In this document: positions 1 through 12,000 of the stretch, piece by piece
Layout: every line of letters begins with the position of its first letter
Position numbering within the stretch: position 1 is the first letter of the stretch
From: Datnioides undecimradiatus
Taxonomy: Eukaryota; Chordata; Actinopteri; Lobotiformes; Datnioididae
NCBI GenBank assembly: GCA_008933995.1
Contig: WARS01000036.1
Span: forward strand, 4,874,419-4,938,418
Direction of reading: 5' to 3'
DNA length: 64,000 bases
The notes under the pieces: model-generated
Database searches by the model: none
Seen by the model: the letters and a program-made list of their open reading frames with translations, nothing else
What the model was told of the DNA's origin: nothing
Position numbers and translations under genes: made by a program

Positions 1-243
1 AAAGCCTACAGGGTGAAAAAAAATGCAACGAGCATATAATGAGGGGGCCAAGATCCTATGGAGGTATATTCTTTATGAACAAGGAGCTGGAAGTCTCAGC
101 TGAAGATAAATTATGGTGACTTGACACAGGTGACATATTGGCTTCATACATTATTTCACATACATTTTCAAGCTTTACCAGGATACTAAGCTCTCCCTAA
201 TATGAACTGAGTTTAATCCATCTTTTAAAACACCAAAGGGTTT

Positions 244-341
244 CCGTAGCGTGCACGAAACTACGGGAGGAAAGCTGGACAAACAGGAGTCGCTTTTACA
301 AAGAAGCGACAACAAGCGGCGAGCTGGCTGAGCGTCTCGCC
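244..341. other. chain of three short CpG-rich hairpins
   Basis: Three perfect inverted repeats follow one another. CCGTAG (244-249) pairs with CTACGG (261-266). GTCGCTT (289-295) pairs with AAGCGAC (304-310). GGCGAG (318-323) pairs with CTCGCC (336-341). The loops are 11, 8 and 12 bases; the first also contains the palindrome CGTGCACG. CpG is locally high compared with the surrounding intron. It could be a structured RNA fragment, an old SINE remnant or a regulatory element. I do not recognise the family. Confidence 0.35.
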
Positions 342-678
342 AGAAAGCTGCGAGCACATTTTAAATCGGTTTATAGGGTCTGAAGAGGTGCGCCCACATG
401 CTCGTACAGTGACATGCCAGTCAAGTTTGTGGCACGGTGTCATTTCCTTCTCCGCAAACGTTAATATCTTAATACGTGCTAAGTCTTTTGGAGACATGGC
501 ATATCACTGTGCTCGCAACGATCCTAAAATAGTATTTCAGTATCACTTTCCTCATAATTTACATCTTTCCCACATGATTTTCAACATAATCTCTGATTTA
601 TGAGGTTTAAAAAAAAAAAACGTTTATGAGCTGTTTATGACCAACAAAGGTTTAAAATTAAATTAATGTAACCGACTG

Positions 679-703
679 ATGAGCTGTTCTGATGACAGCT
701 CAT
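679..703. repeat. 9-bp inverted repeat
   Basis: ATGAGCTGT (679-687) and ACAGCTCAT (695-703) are perfect inverted copies separated by 7 bases. No coding or RNA family is recognised. It may be a paired transcription-factor site or a chance structure. Confidence 0.5.
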
Positions 704-1690
704 TCTGGACTTTATCAACCAGTACAGTATATGAGGCTGTTTGTGTTACAGTACATTTCACTACATTTCCCAAAGGCGGTATCTACAGAGTGATGCAGTG
801 TTTTTAGTTCAGATACAACGCCGCCTTAGTGGTTGAATTTATTCAGCCGTGTCTTGTGAGGTTTATTTACCTCAGTCCTGCTAATAGAGTGCACTCGCTC
901 TATCTGTCTGAATGTGCTGACTCTCTCATATACCGGCTCTGGAGGTTTTAGGACTAAAAGCAGACCTTCACCCAACTGTGTCCCATTGGAGGGAAAATAC
1001 AGAAGTGATAGAAAGAAGTGAGAGAGGGAGAGCGAATGACAGAAAGTGAGAGAAAGGGAAGGGAGGGGGGGCAGAAAGAGAAATGAGTGCCGGCTCAACC
1101 AAAGAACGTCTGGAAATGTAATTCCTATTTCTATAGAAGCACCTCTTTGATCTTATGAGAGGGAGAGATCGCACACAGTTTTGCTGTCATCACTTTCACT
1201 TGTACTCTGGCTGAATTATTTATGAAAGACCTCAATAGAGGGTATGTGATGGGTAAAAGGCTTTTTTTTTTTTACCAACAATACTAAAAGCAAAAAGGCC
1301 CTCAAATGGACAAAAAAATGTCACATCAACCTCAGATCATGTCAAAGGATGTGAACCCAGGTACAAAGACCCAGTTAAGTAAAGGTAATGTTTAGATAGG
1401 CTGCAAGGGAATCTGTCTCTGTGTTTAAAGGGATAGCATTTCAGCTACTCTCGGCACACAAATAACACTGGCCAGCCATGAAAGCAATACGCCAACTGAA
1501 CGGGAGCTTTGAACTGAGGAACCTCCAAGCAACAGGAAAGCCTCTTAGAAATGAAGGTTATTGTCTCCTTTTCGTATTACTGAGTAGGTGTCTAAATTTA
1601 CAGAAACAATGTGCACTTTTTTAGGGCGAGCCATGACTATTTTCCTCTTTTATCCCATGTTTTCACAGCCATGTGATTATTTAGCTTGGC
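704..1690. other. plain intronic DNA
   Basis: There is a purine-rich (GA-type) stretch at about 1014-1085 and a T run at 1261-1272. I see nothing else here: no exon, no recognisable repeat family and no RNA gene. Confidence 0.5.
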
Positions 1691-1935
1691 GAAACATCTT
1701 GTAACAATACGTTATTTAGCTCCTCGAAAGAGCCACAGCTGAGGCATGCACGCTAACACCGCTCTGCTATGGTCAGAGCCATCCGGGCTAATAAGCTGGG
1801 TCCAGAGAGGAACTCAACCTGGCCTCAAACAAAAGAGCCAGGCTATTTATCAAGCAGCAGATGCTGATTCCCTAAATAGCCTGGCACAGAAACTGCTCCA
1901 AACTAGGCCATTATTGCACAAAAAAGATAGCACAA
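1690..1935. promoter_or_regulatory. candidate regulatory block with hairpin
   Basis: A repeat-poor block of balanced composition that encloses the 13-bp inverted repeat at 1837-1885. The arms contain CTATTTA and TAAATAG, similar to MEF2/SRF-type A/T cores. Regulatory function is inference from motif content only. Confidence 0.35.
1837..1885. repeat. 13-bp perfect inverted repeat / potential hairpin
   Basis: The left arm GCCAGGCTATTTA (1837-1849) is perfectly complementary to the right arm TAAATAGCCTGGC (1873-1885). Within the 23-base loop, CAGC and GCTG can pair around a 4-base tip and two A-T pairs can add, giving a partly continuous stem of about 49 nt in all. That is shorter than a usual miRNA precursor. 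It could be a structured RNA or a dimeric protein-binding site. Confidence 0.6.
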
Positions 1936-2049
1936 CTGGATTTATGATTGGAATTTTGGTTCTTCTCATGTCTTCTCTGCTTTTGTCTTCTCTAATCTTT
2001 CTCACCTCTTCTCTTCTCCACTTTTAAATGTTTAATAAGATAAGAACCT

Positions 2050-3340
2050 CTGCGTCGAAGCTGTGTTTATTTGGACAATATTATTTCTGTATTGGAGGTC
2101 AATCAGGAAAGAATTTTATTCCCGGCTTTATTTATATTTTTACTTAAGATACTCAGGGCCCTCATATCTCTGGGTTCAATTAAGGAAACAAAATAGGCCT
2201 CACCCGCTTTGGGCTGGGGCCACAAATATGTTACACATCTATTCTCTCTTTTTTGTTTCGCTACCATGGTGAAAAGAAAATAGCGGTGAACTTTCCCTGA
2301 ACCAGACTTCCTTTAATGGCCCGGCCGTGTGTTGACCCAGCAGAGTCGGCTGGAACCTGATACTATCCAACACACTACACTGCGCAGGCAATCAGATTAC
2401 ACGGGGCCCAACAATACACTCCACACGAGTCCAATTTCAGCGCTACAATGCAATAAAAGCACAATAATTAAATTCACGTTCTCACCCCGTTTACAGGAAG
2501 CCAACACGAGGTGATGGGTATAATAAGAGCTATAATATCGCATGAGATATCAGGACGGTTTCTGATCTCGTGGCAAAATTCTGACATCTCACTATCAGAC
2601 TCGTTTCTGTCGACGGAAGCAGTGACTGAGATCTTATTACCCAGAACGCCGTTAATGCAGTGATTATGATCTGTTATAAATCAATTGAAACCACAAATGT
2701 AATGTTTAGCCCAAGTGAGCGCACTCCCTTAGTGGATTCAGTTACACACAAAAAATCATCCGCTCCTCCCATCTTTGGATATCTTTAGGAATTCAACCTG
2801 ATTATGTCAATAGTGACTCCGGCTTGCAGAGAAAGAGCATAATATTATTTCCTGGTGGTTATGATTGAGCCATTAACCTTTTATCTCAGTCTTTTGTTTG
2901 ACGTTTCTAAAAGGTAAGGATGAAGATATTTATTCCATTTCCGCCCAGTCGGCCAAAACAAGCGAGTGAATCATTCCGTCTGGGGCTTGTGTAAACAAAA
3001 GGCCTCTCCAGGTCTCTGCCAATCAGGCCTTATAAAATATTAACCCAATGTCATTGCCCTTTTAAAATCTCTCACCTAGAATTCCCTAATTGTTCCTTTT
3101 CTTTATCTCTCCAGTGCAGAGAGTAAATAAATTAACAAAATAGCTTTTATCGCCCTGAGTAACCTTTTAACTGAAGGATTATCTGGGGTTTATTTTTCAT
3201 TTCTCTCACAGCGATAGCAGAGCATGCCCCATTGATTGGTTTGCTGGGGTGGTGACCAGCCATGAAAACAAGGTCTTATTGATAAAACAAAGCAGCTCCT
3301 TACCTTTTAAGTGCCAGGTCAGGCAGAAATTCAGAGGCCT
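2050..3340. promoter_or_regulatory. candidate conserved regulatory blocks
   Basis: About 1.3 kb with no simple repeat and many developmental factor motifs: TAATTA near 2464, forkhead GTAAACA at 2991-2997, CCAAT at 3019-3023, a PBX-like ATTGATTGG at 3232-3240 and SOX AACAAAG at 3286-3292. Its texture resembles vertebrate non-coding elements kept around transcription-factor genes. Conservation cannot be measured here. Confidence 0.4.
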
Positions 3341-3959
3341 CAGACCATCAGGGGGCCCGAATACGCTGAGTTTATAAGGTTTTTTTTTTTATTATTTGGT
3401 TCAATCAAACAGTTTAACATTATGCGTTCGACTCCCCCGAGAGGTTAACTCTGTTTGTTGAAAGACAGGGATAACATGGCTGTGGTGTATTACTACCAAT
3501 TTAAAATCCCCACAGATAAGACAACAGGGTTGGTTGAGGCGAGAAAGATGAACTTTAATTCTAGAAATGAGCAATTTTAGAAACAAGCTCCGCTGTTTGT
3601 TTTCCCCGCTTTGAAGAAAAAGCTGCCTCGTGGCAGCGAAAAAGACGTCTGACATGCGAGCACGAGCGTTAAAGTCGAAACCAAGCTACAGTCAAGAACG
3701 AACAAATACTAGTTTCCCTCGGTGGATTCGCAGCGATAACATATATGTCTATTTAATTATCAGCTGATTTGAATGTGATCTCACGTCTCTGGTTCCCACC
3801 TCGATCAGCTGCCTTTAGCTCTGCGACAGAGAACACAATAATGTGAGCAAACACACAGCCGCAGATAACCCATGTCAAACTAACAGATGAGGAACCAAGG
3901 AGTGTTTTATTAATCATCGACATGTTTCCCTTTGACGAGGATATCTTTTTTTAAACAGC
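3341..3959. other. plain intronic DNA
   Basis: There is a T run at about 3380-3390 and a small hairpin (GCTGCC at 3622-3627 with GGCAGC at 3632-3637, 4-base loop). GTTCGACTCCC near 3425 resembles a tRNA B box, but no A box or cloverleaf surrounds it. Confidence 0.4.
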
Positions 3960-4340
3960 CTACAATATTAAAAGTGATTGAAAAACTAATCAGCGACTGC
4001 AGCATTTGATGATAGATTAATCGTTTAAGTCATTTCTCAAGCAAAAATGTCGGGTTTTGGCATCCTAAATGTGCAGATTTGCGGCTTTTCTATGTTTCCG
4101 TATGACTGTAAACGGAATATCTTTGGGTTTTAATCTGGGCGGACGGAATTGGCAATTTGAGGAAGTCAACCACGGTTCCAGGAAATTAAAATAAATAAAA
4201 TCTATATATTTTTATAGAGATATGTTTATACTTTTTTAAAAAAATTTCTAGACCAAATAATTAAAAAATATTGATGGTTTAAAAAACAATCACCAGATTA
4301 ATTAATACCGAAGATAACTGTTACATAATAGCATAAAATC
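3960..4340 (+). mobile_element. degenerate interspersed repeat, copy A
   Basis: This segment shares collinear words with a second segment at 49820-50090. A gtcatttnt...gcaaaa block at 4029 and ctttgggttt at 4121 lie 92 bases apart, against 91 in the other copy. Both then run into a gga block and end in TTAATTA-rich sequence. It resembles a short non-autonomous element common in perciform-type fish genomes whose ends carry repeated ATTAATCG words. I believe it is DNA-transposon derived (hAT-like), but I cannot verify the family. There is no coding capacity. Confidence 0.55.
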
Positions 4341-5229
4341 ACAATTATATTAATCTGACATAACAAACCCACTGGAAATGACAGGAATATATGTTGCCTT
4401 CAACAAAAGCAGGAGAAAAAAAGATGATTTATACTTCCTGCTGACCTTGGCAGTCTATTGGTTGTGATGATCATAATCTCAGAGTCACAGTGTGATACAT
4501 GGGAATGTATTCACTCATCCATCTTTTTCATGCATCCATCTATCCTCACCCTCATCTTGTATCTGTATTTGCATTGAACCTATTCTTGGATTATCTCAAT
4601 CAGCTTCCCCTTGCACCTGTCAAACACCGCCTCGCACAGGTAGCCACATCGCGCTTATCTGATCTAGATAGCTGGATTACAGCGAGTTTGTGAGTGCAGA
4701 GACAGAAAAAAAAAAAAAACACACACACACTTTTATTTATTAGGGGTAGGAACAGCTGCATCCGCCTGCAAACTGTGAACCTTTGTTACGGCACAATATA
4801 TCACAGATCAAATGGTGTGAAATCAAAGGAGGGAGAGAGTTAGCATCAATCCCACTAAAACCCCTTTTAAAGTGCTGTCTGTGCTCTGATCCCTGTGCGG
4901 ACTAATGTGCAGGGTTGAGATCAGTGCTAGTTGAGAGAGTGGGTGCCTTCCTGGTGCCTTTGTCTGGGCTCAGGCCTGATTAGAACCACGCTGGGTGAGA
5001 CCATCGCAGAGTCGGATGGTACGGGGGGAACTTGGAGCCAGTCACACTCCTTGCGCTGTCTTTCACGCCTGTGTCACGAAACCAGAGCCAGGCTTCAGGA
5101 GAAAACCACTGTTACAGTAGCTACAAAGAGCTTCTTCTTGTAATCACATTCTATTAGAGCCGTTTGAAGCCTCTCAGCTGTGAAATAGAATCTAAAAAAG
5201 ATCTAAAACACGATAAATTGCTGATTATT
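4341..5229. other. plain intronic DNA with short A and CA tracts
   Basis: An A run followed by CA repeats lies at 4707-4730. Two chance open frames (64 and 70 codons) show no recognisable family. Nothing else is seen. Confidence 0.4.
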
Positions 5230-6010
5230 CCCATGCATCATTAATGTTAAAAGCTGATTTCATAATTGTATGTCCCATAACTACAGAGTCCAAGATTGTT
5301 TAGTATCACATCAACAGACTCTGATAATGAGTAAGCAGACTTCCTACATCGCGGGAACTGATGAGGAAAGCCTAATTGGTTGACTTTTCCATGCCTAATG
5401 GATGATTCTCTTAATTAAAAAGATACTGTACCAAATGTTAGAAATCAGATAGCGCTTAAAGTAAATGCAGTTAATCAAATGTATGAGAACGAGCAGTTCC
5501 AGGAAAGCCTAAATGAGATTGGTAGATATGATTTTGCTCCAATATTTATTAATTGCAAGTGCCTTTGGTTAGCAAAACAGAACAGGTCTTATCTTCACAC
5601 TGCGAGGAAATTTCATCTAACCACTCTCACTGATCTCTCTTTTTCATGAACTGCGATGCATATGAAACAAGTCTTCAAAACAAGGCTTTAAAAACTTACC
5701 CAGTCAGGGTGCCTTTGAGGATATTTAATTAAAATCTAATCCTGCATTCATTAAGGCTCACATAAATTAAGCTGTCATTCATAAGATTTATGGATTCTCA
5801 TTTGCATATTGCATACAATTCATCAATTACTCAAGTATGAAAGGAGCGCATTTCCCTTGGAGCTGCCTGCTAGCCTGCCAACATTTGAAATGAGAGAAAG
5901 AGCACGACTGTCAGGCATTCACTGCAAACTTTTCCCCACAATGTCTGTGCACTGATTAATCTCATTTTCTAGGCATCCCTTACAAGATTGTACACAGTCC
6001 AGCTGCACTT
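5230..6010. promoter_or_regulatory. candidate regulatory block, homeodomain/POU-rich
   Basis: Repeat-free and AT-rich, with TTAATTAA at 5411-5418 and 5725-5732, the K50-homeodomain core TAATCC at 5737-5742 and a perfect POU octamer ATTTGCAT at 5800-5807. This motif mix is typical of neural and eye enhancers. Function is inferred. Confidence 0.4.
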
Positions 6011-6279
6011 TTCAATTATTTCTCCTGTCCTCTCAACTAACTTTGAAAGCAGGATGGGCTAAATGTGGACTGGGGGCTACTTTAGTCTTTATGTATATAA
6101 CATGTCTTTTTGCCAGGGTAATCATAAATTAGAGCGAGGGGTTTTAGAGATCCTAATGGAAAGGAAATGTAGTAATTTTATTGCAAATCCCATCAGGCAA
6201 ATATTCTGCATGCTATAATAGCATATTTCCTGTCACATTTAGAGAGGAATACATCCAGCAGGCATTCTGACAGAGGGAG

Positions 6280-6366
6280 AAAGAGCGAGGAAAGGATAGA
6301 GGGGGAGGGTGGACGGATGAGAGGGAGAGAGAGAGAGTTGCGGAGAGAAAACAAAAGAGAGGGGGA
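6280..6366. repeat. imperfect GA-rich tract
   Basis: Interrupted GA and GGGA purine repeat on the plus strand. It gives rise to a spurious minus-strand open frame. Confidence 0.7.
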
Positions 6367-6489
6367 GAATCTTAGTGCTAAACACATAAAAACTCCCTTT
6401 TTGGACGTGAGGCTATGGGAAACACAGTATGGAGTAAGTGCTTAAACCAAGTGAAGCGTGAACGCATCTAAGATAAAAGGTCAGGCAAA

Positions 6490-7060
6490 AACAAACAGAC
6501 CACTCGCGAGGACGAATGGAATTAATTGACTCATTAATATGCATGGCTAATAAAGCTCAAAATCCTAAAACAAAAATCATTGTCAACCATTCCCTTTTAA
6601 TGGCTCTTATTTTCAGCTTGAGAAGAGCTAGTCTACAGGGTGTATCAATCTTAGGAGGGGTGGAGTTCCTCCACCAAACAGGCTTGGGGTAACCTCGGTG
6701 TTGTATGCTCATGTCCTCCCCAGCAGACAAAGGCAGAGTTGTTCTGGTGGAGGGATTAATTGAGAATTAATCCCAGTTTCTGGCAGTGGAACAGACCGGC
6801 AGTTAGAAGTGAAAGTCATCCTGAAGGGTAGTTAATTGGTTCCCCATAGCAAAAGCTTTGGAGAACAGAAATCAAGCTGCATTTTCATTAATCCTCCCCA
6901 TTGTTTTGTGAAATTGTTGTGGAGAGTGACTTCAGATAGAGTCAATAGTTAAGGCTTTTAATTTGCTTTTAATTCTGCCAGTGGGGTGACAATTAACAAA
7001 CCCCAAAGAACAATAGCTGTGAAAATTATGCGTTCGATTGACTCTAAACGACTCTGAAAT
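6490..7060. promoter_or_regulatory. candidate regulatory block with palindromic homeodomain site
   Basis: The block opens with ATTAAT repeated 6 bases apart and an ATGCAT near 6539-6544, then the 23-bp palindrome at 6752-6774, then further TTAATTGG and TTAATCC words (6828-6900). There are no simple repeats. It is a strong candidate for a conserved enhancer on motif grounds only. Confidence 0.45.
6752..6774. promoter_or_regulatory. palindromic homeodomain dimer-type site
   Basis: GGGATTAATT (6752-6761), a GAG spacer and AATTAATCCC (6765-6774) form a perfect 10-bp inverted repeat. Each arm holds GGATTA/TAATCC, the core bound by OTX/CRX/PITX-type (Lys50) homeodomains, overlapping TTAATT. Paired-class homeodomains are known to bind such inverted cores as dimers. 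Binding here is inferred. Confidence 0.5.
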
Positions 7061-7706
7061 CAAAAACCGATAAGCAATTAATATACTGTACTCTACAAAT
7101 GGTAAGTACCTCCAACATGCTTGATGCGCTCCATCTCGCTCTGTCTCTCCCTGCAGCTCGCTCTCTCTGTCACTCTCTCACCACTAAAGCTTTTGAACTT
7201 TGGGAATAGCACCACCAGATTGTCGGATGTGATTAATTTCAGGTCTAAATGGACACAACAGACAGAAAGGGTGATGTAATCATAACACGAGGAGACACAG
7301 TGACTAACAGCAGAGATGGAGGAGGGAGAAAAAGCAAGGGGAGGGAAAAAAAAAGAGAGAGACAAGAGCAAGAGACGTAGACGGTGAGACAGCAGCGACT
7401 CCCAAACACACTCCAAGTTCAAGCTAAACAGGAAGACCATGGTGATTAGCATTAATTGCACTGAGGATTGGAATCCTGTGTGAAACATTAAACAAAAATT
7501 ATCTACTGTTTATTCACTTTTTTTCCTGGTTTTCTTTTTTTCAATAATTAATGAAAAGTAAATACTTGGAGGAGTCCAAAAATGATCTAGGGAGGAAAAG
7601 AAATGTTTACATAATCAGGAAAAATGTTCCTGTCTTCCCACTCTCTCTCCCTCTCTCGCTCTCTCTCTTGCTCTCTCTGTATACATGGAAAGGTTAGGGC
7701 TCGAGT

Positions 7707-7734
7707 CTGTTTCTCACTGTTTCTCACTGTTTCC
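7707..7734. repeat. 10-bp tandem repeat, about 2.7 copies
   Basis: The unit ctgtttctca is repeated in tandem. Confidence 0.7.
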
Positions 7735-7943
7735 CCATCAGAAGTAACAGTGTCTGTTCCCCCGAGTGTCGACTGCTGTGAGAGTGTTTGCATATTTAGA
7801 TACAAGCAGCCCTGTTTATGCAGCCCCACTCTCTGCTGCTCAAGTTCACTCCAACGCAAGCCCTGATCAATTTGGCCAGCTGTGCTTTAAATGCTGTTTA
7901 CAACAATAACATCGTGGCTAACAGAGCAGAGCCTAGCGTGCAA

Positions 7944-7974
7944 ACACACACACACACACTTCCCAGAGAGAGAG

Positions 7975-8011
<37 letters not shown>
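7944..8011. repeat. compound CA / GA microsatellite
   Basis: (CA)n at 7944-7959 is followed by a nearly pure (GA)n from 7964 to 8011 with one C interruption near 7977. Confidence 0.95.
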
Positions 8012-8013
<2 letters not shown>

Positions 8014-9154
8014 TTCAGAGGAAGCCCCCAGCCTGCACATTCCCAGACGAGCATTTGTACTGAGTTAAAGACGAATCAAAGTCTGACTCCTCTGCAAGAC
8101 ACGGAAGAATTGGATTCCGTCTGTGTACATCTCTGTGATCCTCCCGGAAGAATCACTGACTGCGAGCAAAGAGAGGAAATAACAGGAACTCAAACTAGAG
8201 TCCCACCCTGAAGTGGGCCAAATTGAAGGTGGCACGTACCAGTTACAGGCTTTATTCCTGATGAGTGACTGGCATTGAGCGCAAAGCATAATGTCGGGCT
8301 CACCCAAATCCCTGCATACATAACAATTGCTTGCGACAAGCTGCCGCACGTTTCACAAATAACTCTGTTTGGGTGAGATACTACGTTCCTTGAGACTTCA
8401 GATTTCTCTTAAAAGCTTCATAAAGGATAGAAAAAAAAACTCCATTTAAGCCTGGCAGGAGAGCAAATAGGCCTGCTCAGCAGATAGCAGTGAAGCTGCT
8501 GGTGTCCTTTTGCTTGATGATATAATTCTTAATGTACAGCCTGACTAGACATAAATCTTTACCCAAGCATCACCTCACCTGAATTCTTTTCTCTCTCCCT
8601 CTCTCTTTCTCTCTCTCTCATGATGAATTGTTTGCTACATCTCGGAGACTAAAACCCTTCAACCTCTTCAAACCCGGGTTTCTAATAACGCGTAGGTGTT
8701 GGGGAGAGGTGACAGCATGATGAATATCACAACAGACAGCTCCAATATGGGACAATTTTACCAGATCGATATCTCACTGCAATATCAGAGAAAAGGAGCT
8801 GATATTAGTCTACACAGTGTATTACAGATGGGGTACATTTCTTCTCCCTGCACTCCCAGTGAACCTAGGCTATATTTCATCCATGTCGGCAATGGTTTAC
8901 ACACTCACAAATGCTCTGGAAACTAATCATAGCATGGTAGCCACGCCAGATGCATCTGCTTAAAATTATCCATATGTGTGACGCGCCCATAACCCCTTGT
9001 TCAACACGGCGATGGACTTGCAAATAAACTGTGAATCACATTAGAGGATGTTACAGACCATTATTTCTGGTGAGAACAAATGTTTTGTCACATTCTAATA
9101 GAGAGATCACGGGGCTCGTGTGGGAGATGCAGCTTTTGAAAGGAAAGATGTGGC

Positions 9155-9176
9155 AAAAAAAAAAAAAAAAAAAAAA
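9155..9176. repeat. poly-A tract, 22 bases
   Basis: Uninterrupted A run. No retroposon body is recognised upstream of it. Confidence 0.9.
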
Positions 9177-9780
9177 GGGTTTGTCACATTGGTGGTAAAA
9201 ACAACCCAAAATAATGGTCAGGGAGCAAACAGTAAAGGTTTCTTTGAGTAAAATGCTGAAATAAAGGTGAGAATGATAAATATTTGCTGCAGATGTTACG
9301 AAATGTTCAATACACCAGTCACGTTATAATATCCATGTAAAACTGATAATGGAATCACAAATTATTTAAGCAAAAATTAAAAAATAAAAATAAAAATCAA
9401 TGTGTCACAACATATACTAAAATATTTCTCCCACGGTTTTCAACTTCAGTTCTTAATAAATCCTCTAAATTAAATATTGTTCTTGGGTTTTTTTTCTTTT
9501 TTTTAATCATATGGTACATACATACATCTGTGTGCGTGTGTGTCATTAGAGATCTGAGTTTAATTTGCAGTAAGTTATGGTTCAGGGGATTCATCACCGT
9601 ACAAACGTTTGTTGAGCCCGAGATGAATAAATCAATCACAAACACTCTCTGACAAATTAACTGACACAGTTTCTCTTTGTCAAGCTCTGCGCGAAACACG
9701 CTGTGGTCAAGTAACGTGTGCCTGAAGAAATAGAATGAGACACCTTTTACTTCCATGGGAGACAGATGCATATGGAGGGG

Positions 9781-9784
<4 letters not shown>

Positions 9785-9814
<30 letters not shown>
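9785..9814. repeat. GA microsatellite
   Basis: Pure (GA)n, about 15 units. Confidence 0.95.
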
Positions 9815-9818
<4 letters not shown>

Positions 9819-10800
9819 CAGAGAGAACTGAAGGAGAGAGTGCAGACGTTGCTAATATCTTCCCTCTCCAGGGGGCCGGGGCTGAGGGCCCCTCTGCTGT
9901 CAGCTGCAATAGGACCAGTCTTTTTGTGAGTGCCCGAGGTTCCTTAAGGGCTATTAATGGAACACAGTATCCCTTGTGCGGAGAACTTGTCAGTGTTTCA
10001 TTAGAGACTGATAAACATATAATACATAAGTGTCAAACAGTGTGTGTGCAGGGCGACGCCGCGGCGGGAGGGGAACCGGATTTTGGGATCGCTGTACAAC
10101 AGTCATTCCCATGCTCGACACTGACAACATTAATGATTTCACCGGTAGGGAGGAGTGCGGGGGACACATCAAGACCTGTGGAGCATGCTGCTGGCAACGC
10201 AGAGAGGAAGTCTATAACTGGGTGCAGTTTGGCAAACATTGAGTCATATTACAGTTTTGAATGGTGATCTAAGTAAAGAAAAGTATTCTTGGGTCGATAT
10301 CTAGCCAAGATAAGACAGGCTGGCGTGTCTCTGTTGTTCTCTCTTCTAGCAGACGGGGTCTAAAAGTACAAGAAAAAGAAATACATCATATTCAATTAAA
10401 GTCCTTTTTTCACCACTACTGAACAAATCAGCCCACAGCTGGGACTCTGGGTCTAGTTCACAAAGTCCTTTTGATCATTTTGTGGCAGTAAGAGAGTTTG
10501 GAGTCCCATGGAGTATGGGACCAAGCTGATCTTATTATGATAATTGGGATACATCAACTTCACATAGCACTAATGGAGTGAGATTTCAGTGATCAAGAGC
10601 GCATATTCCACTGTAGAAGCAAGTTCACTTTTTTTTTAGAAGGAGTTATTATGCAATGCTCTGGTTGTGCTCCCACTAGGCAGCTACTGAGACCGCCGCC
10701 ACAACCCAGAGTGTGCTTTTAGCTTTGGCGTTGGAAGCTATGCTACACTCGGCGACGTTTGGCGCTGACGAGAGGTGTAACTGCGGTGAAGTTACATCTT

Positions 10801-12000
10801 TTTCCCCATGAGTGAGTAATTGGTTACCGTGACCATTAATCAGTTAATCTTCTCTTTTTACCCCCTCTCTTCAACGGAGAAATATCAGAGGTTCAATAAT
10901 TAAAAACGTGTCAGGTGAAAGTCCAACGTGCTTCCTCACACTGTATGTTCTCACATTCCCTGCTTTGTTCATCTTATTAACCTCCTCTCCGCTCGCCGCG
11001 CCTTTAAATGAAATCTTTAGCCCCTTACATGTGAAATTAAAACTGCCCTCCCTTGAGCGCTTTTAATTATTCTTCTTCAGGAGAAACTTCCACTTCCACT
11101 TTTGTCAGGGCGGCCTTCTTTCTTCCCAGTCGCCCTTTCCTCACTCCCACTCACTGCCCAGGTCTGTCATGCTTCACTCCTCCCTCCAACCCGTTGCTCC
11201 CCTCTTTTTTTTTCTTTTTCTCTTCTTCTGCGGGTCTGTTTAATTCTCACCTTGCTCTGCCCTTGTCATCAAGCCGTTGAAGCACAAAGCCAGGAGCAAG
11301 GGAGTGTTTACTCATTTCCCCACTACATTACCCCTCCTATTAATCACCGCATGGAAACTTCTGGACACTGAAACATCTCTGCAGTCACTGCCCCAGCTGC
11401 CCCCTATGCTAACAGGGCCAAATTTAAATAACTGGCATTCTGAAAAGTATGTTGTATTATTTTAAAGCTACTAACACAGAGCCCACTGTGAACACCAAGT
11501 CCTGGACTTGTTTATCCAAGTAAACTCCCCCAAGCCAAGACTGTCATGACGCTGACGGGTTCAATATGTCAAATATTTGAAAATCAGTTTTAATGCCTCA
11601 AATTATGCCTTTGTGGGAACTAAACATAATGATTGGTCCTGATAAACACAAAGTTGAAGTAAACATGAGTTGGTTGACATTGAAATGCATGATACATTAT
11701 GTGCACACAGGACGGGCAGAGGTTAGTGTCTCTAATTAATCAAATTTAATTGCATGTAAATTGTATTTTAAATGCAGATGAGGAAAAAAAAAGCTGTTTT
11801 TGTGGAGGAGGAGAACGGCACCCTCTTGTTACTCTTCACTTGTTCTATTTGCTGAGATCAGAGAGGAGAAAAATTAACAGTTTGGAAAACTAAACTGTGT
11901 CTCGAGCTGTTGTCTAATATCAAGGTTTCTGTGGCGTAATACTTGATTTTTTTTATTAGGTCTATCTGAAACAAGGGTGGGGGAATAAACAGTGAGAGAG
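10801..12000. other. intronic DNA with short homeodomain-rich patches
   Basis: The patches are ATTAATCAGTTAATC near 10836 and TAATTAATC followed by a TTTAATTGCATG word at 11732-11756. A pyrimidine-rich stretch at 11120-11240 creates spurious open frames. No exon is seen. Confidence 0.4.

Larger units (their letters stand above)
7061..10800. other. simple-repeat-rich intronic stretch
   Basis: It holds TC tracts (7636-7680, 8590-8620), a short tandem duplication (7707-7734), CA and GA arrays (7944-8011), poly-A (9155-9176), a second GA array (9785-9814) and a small GC pocket with CGCCGCGGCG near 10056. The open frames here, up to 170 codons, run through these repeats and are not genes. Confidence 0.5.

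Noticed and set aside
3423..3437. tRNA B-box-like GTTCGACTCCC
   Set aside because: No A box at the right distance and no cloverleaf can be drawn around it.
9397..10267. Two 170-codon open frames on opposite strands
   Set aside because: They overlap each other, and both pass through the GA array at 9785-9814, so they give Arg-Glu or Ser-Leu repeats typical of simple sequence.
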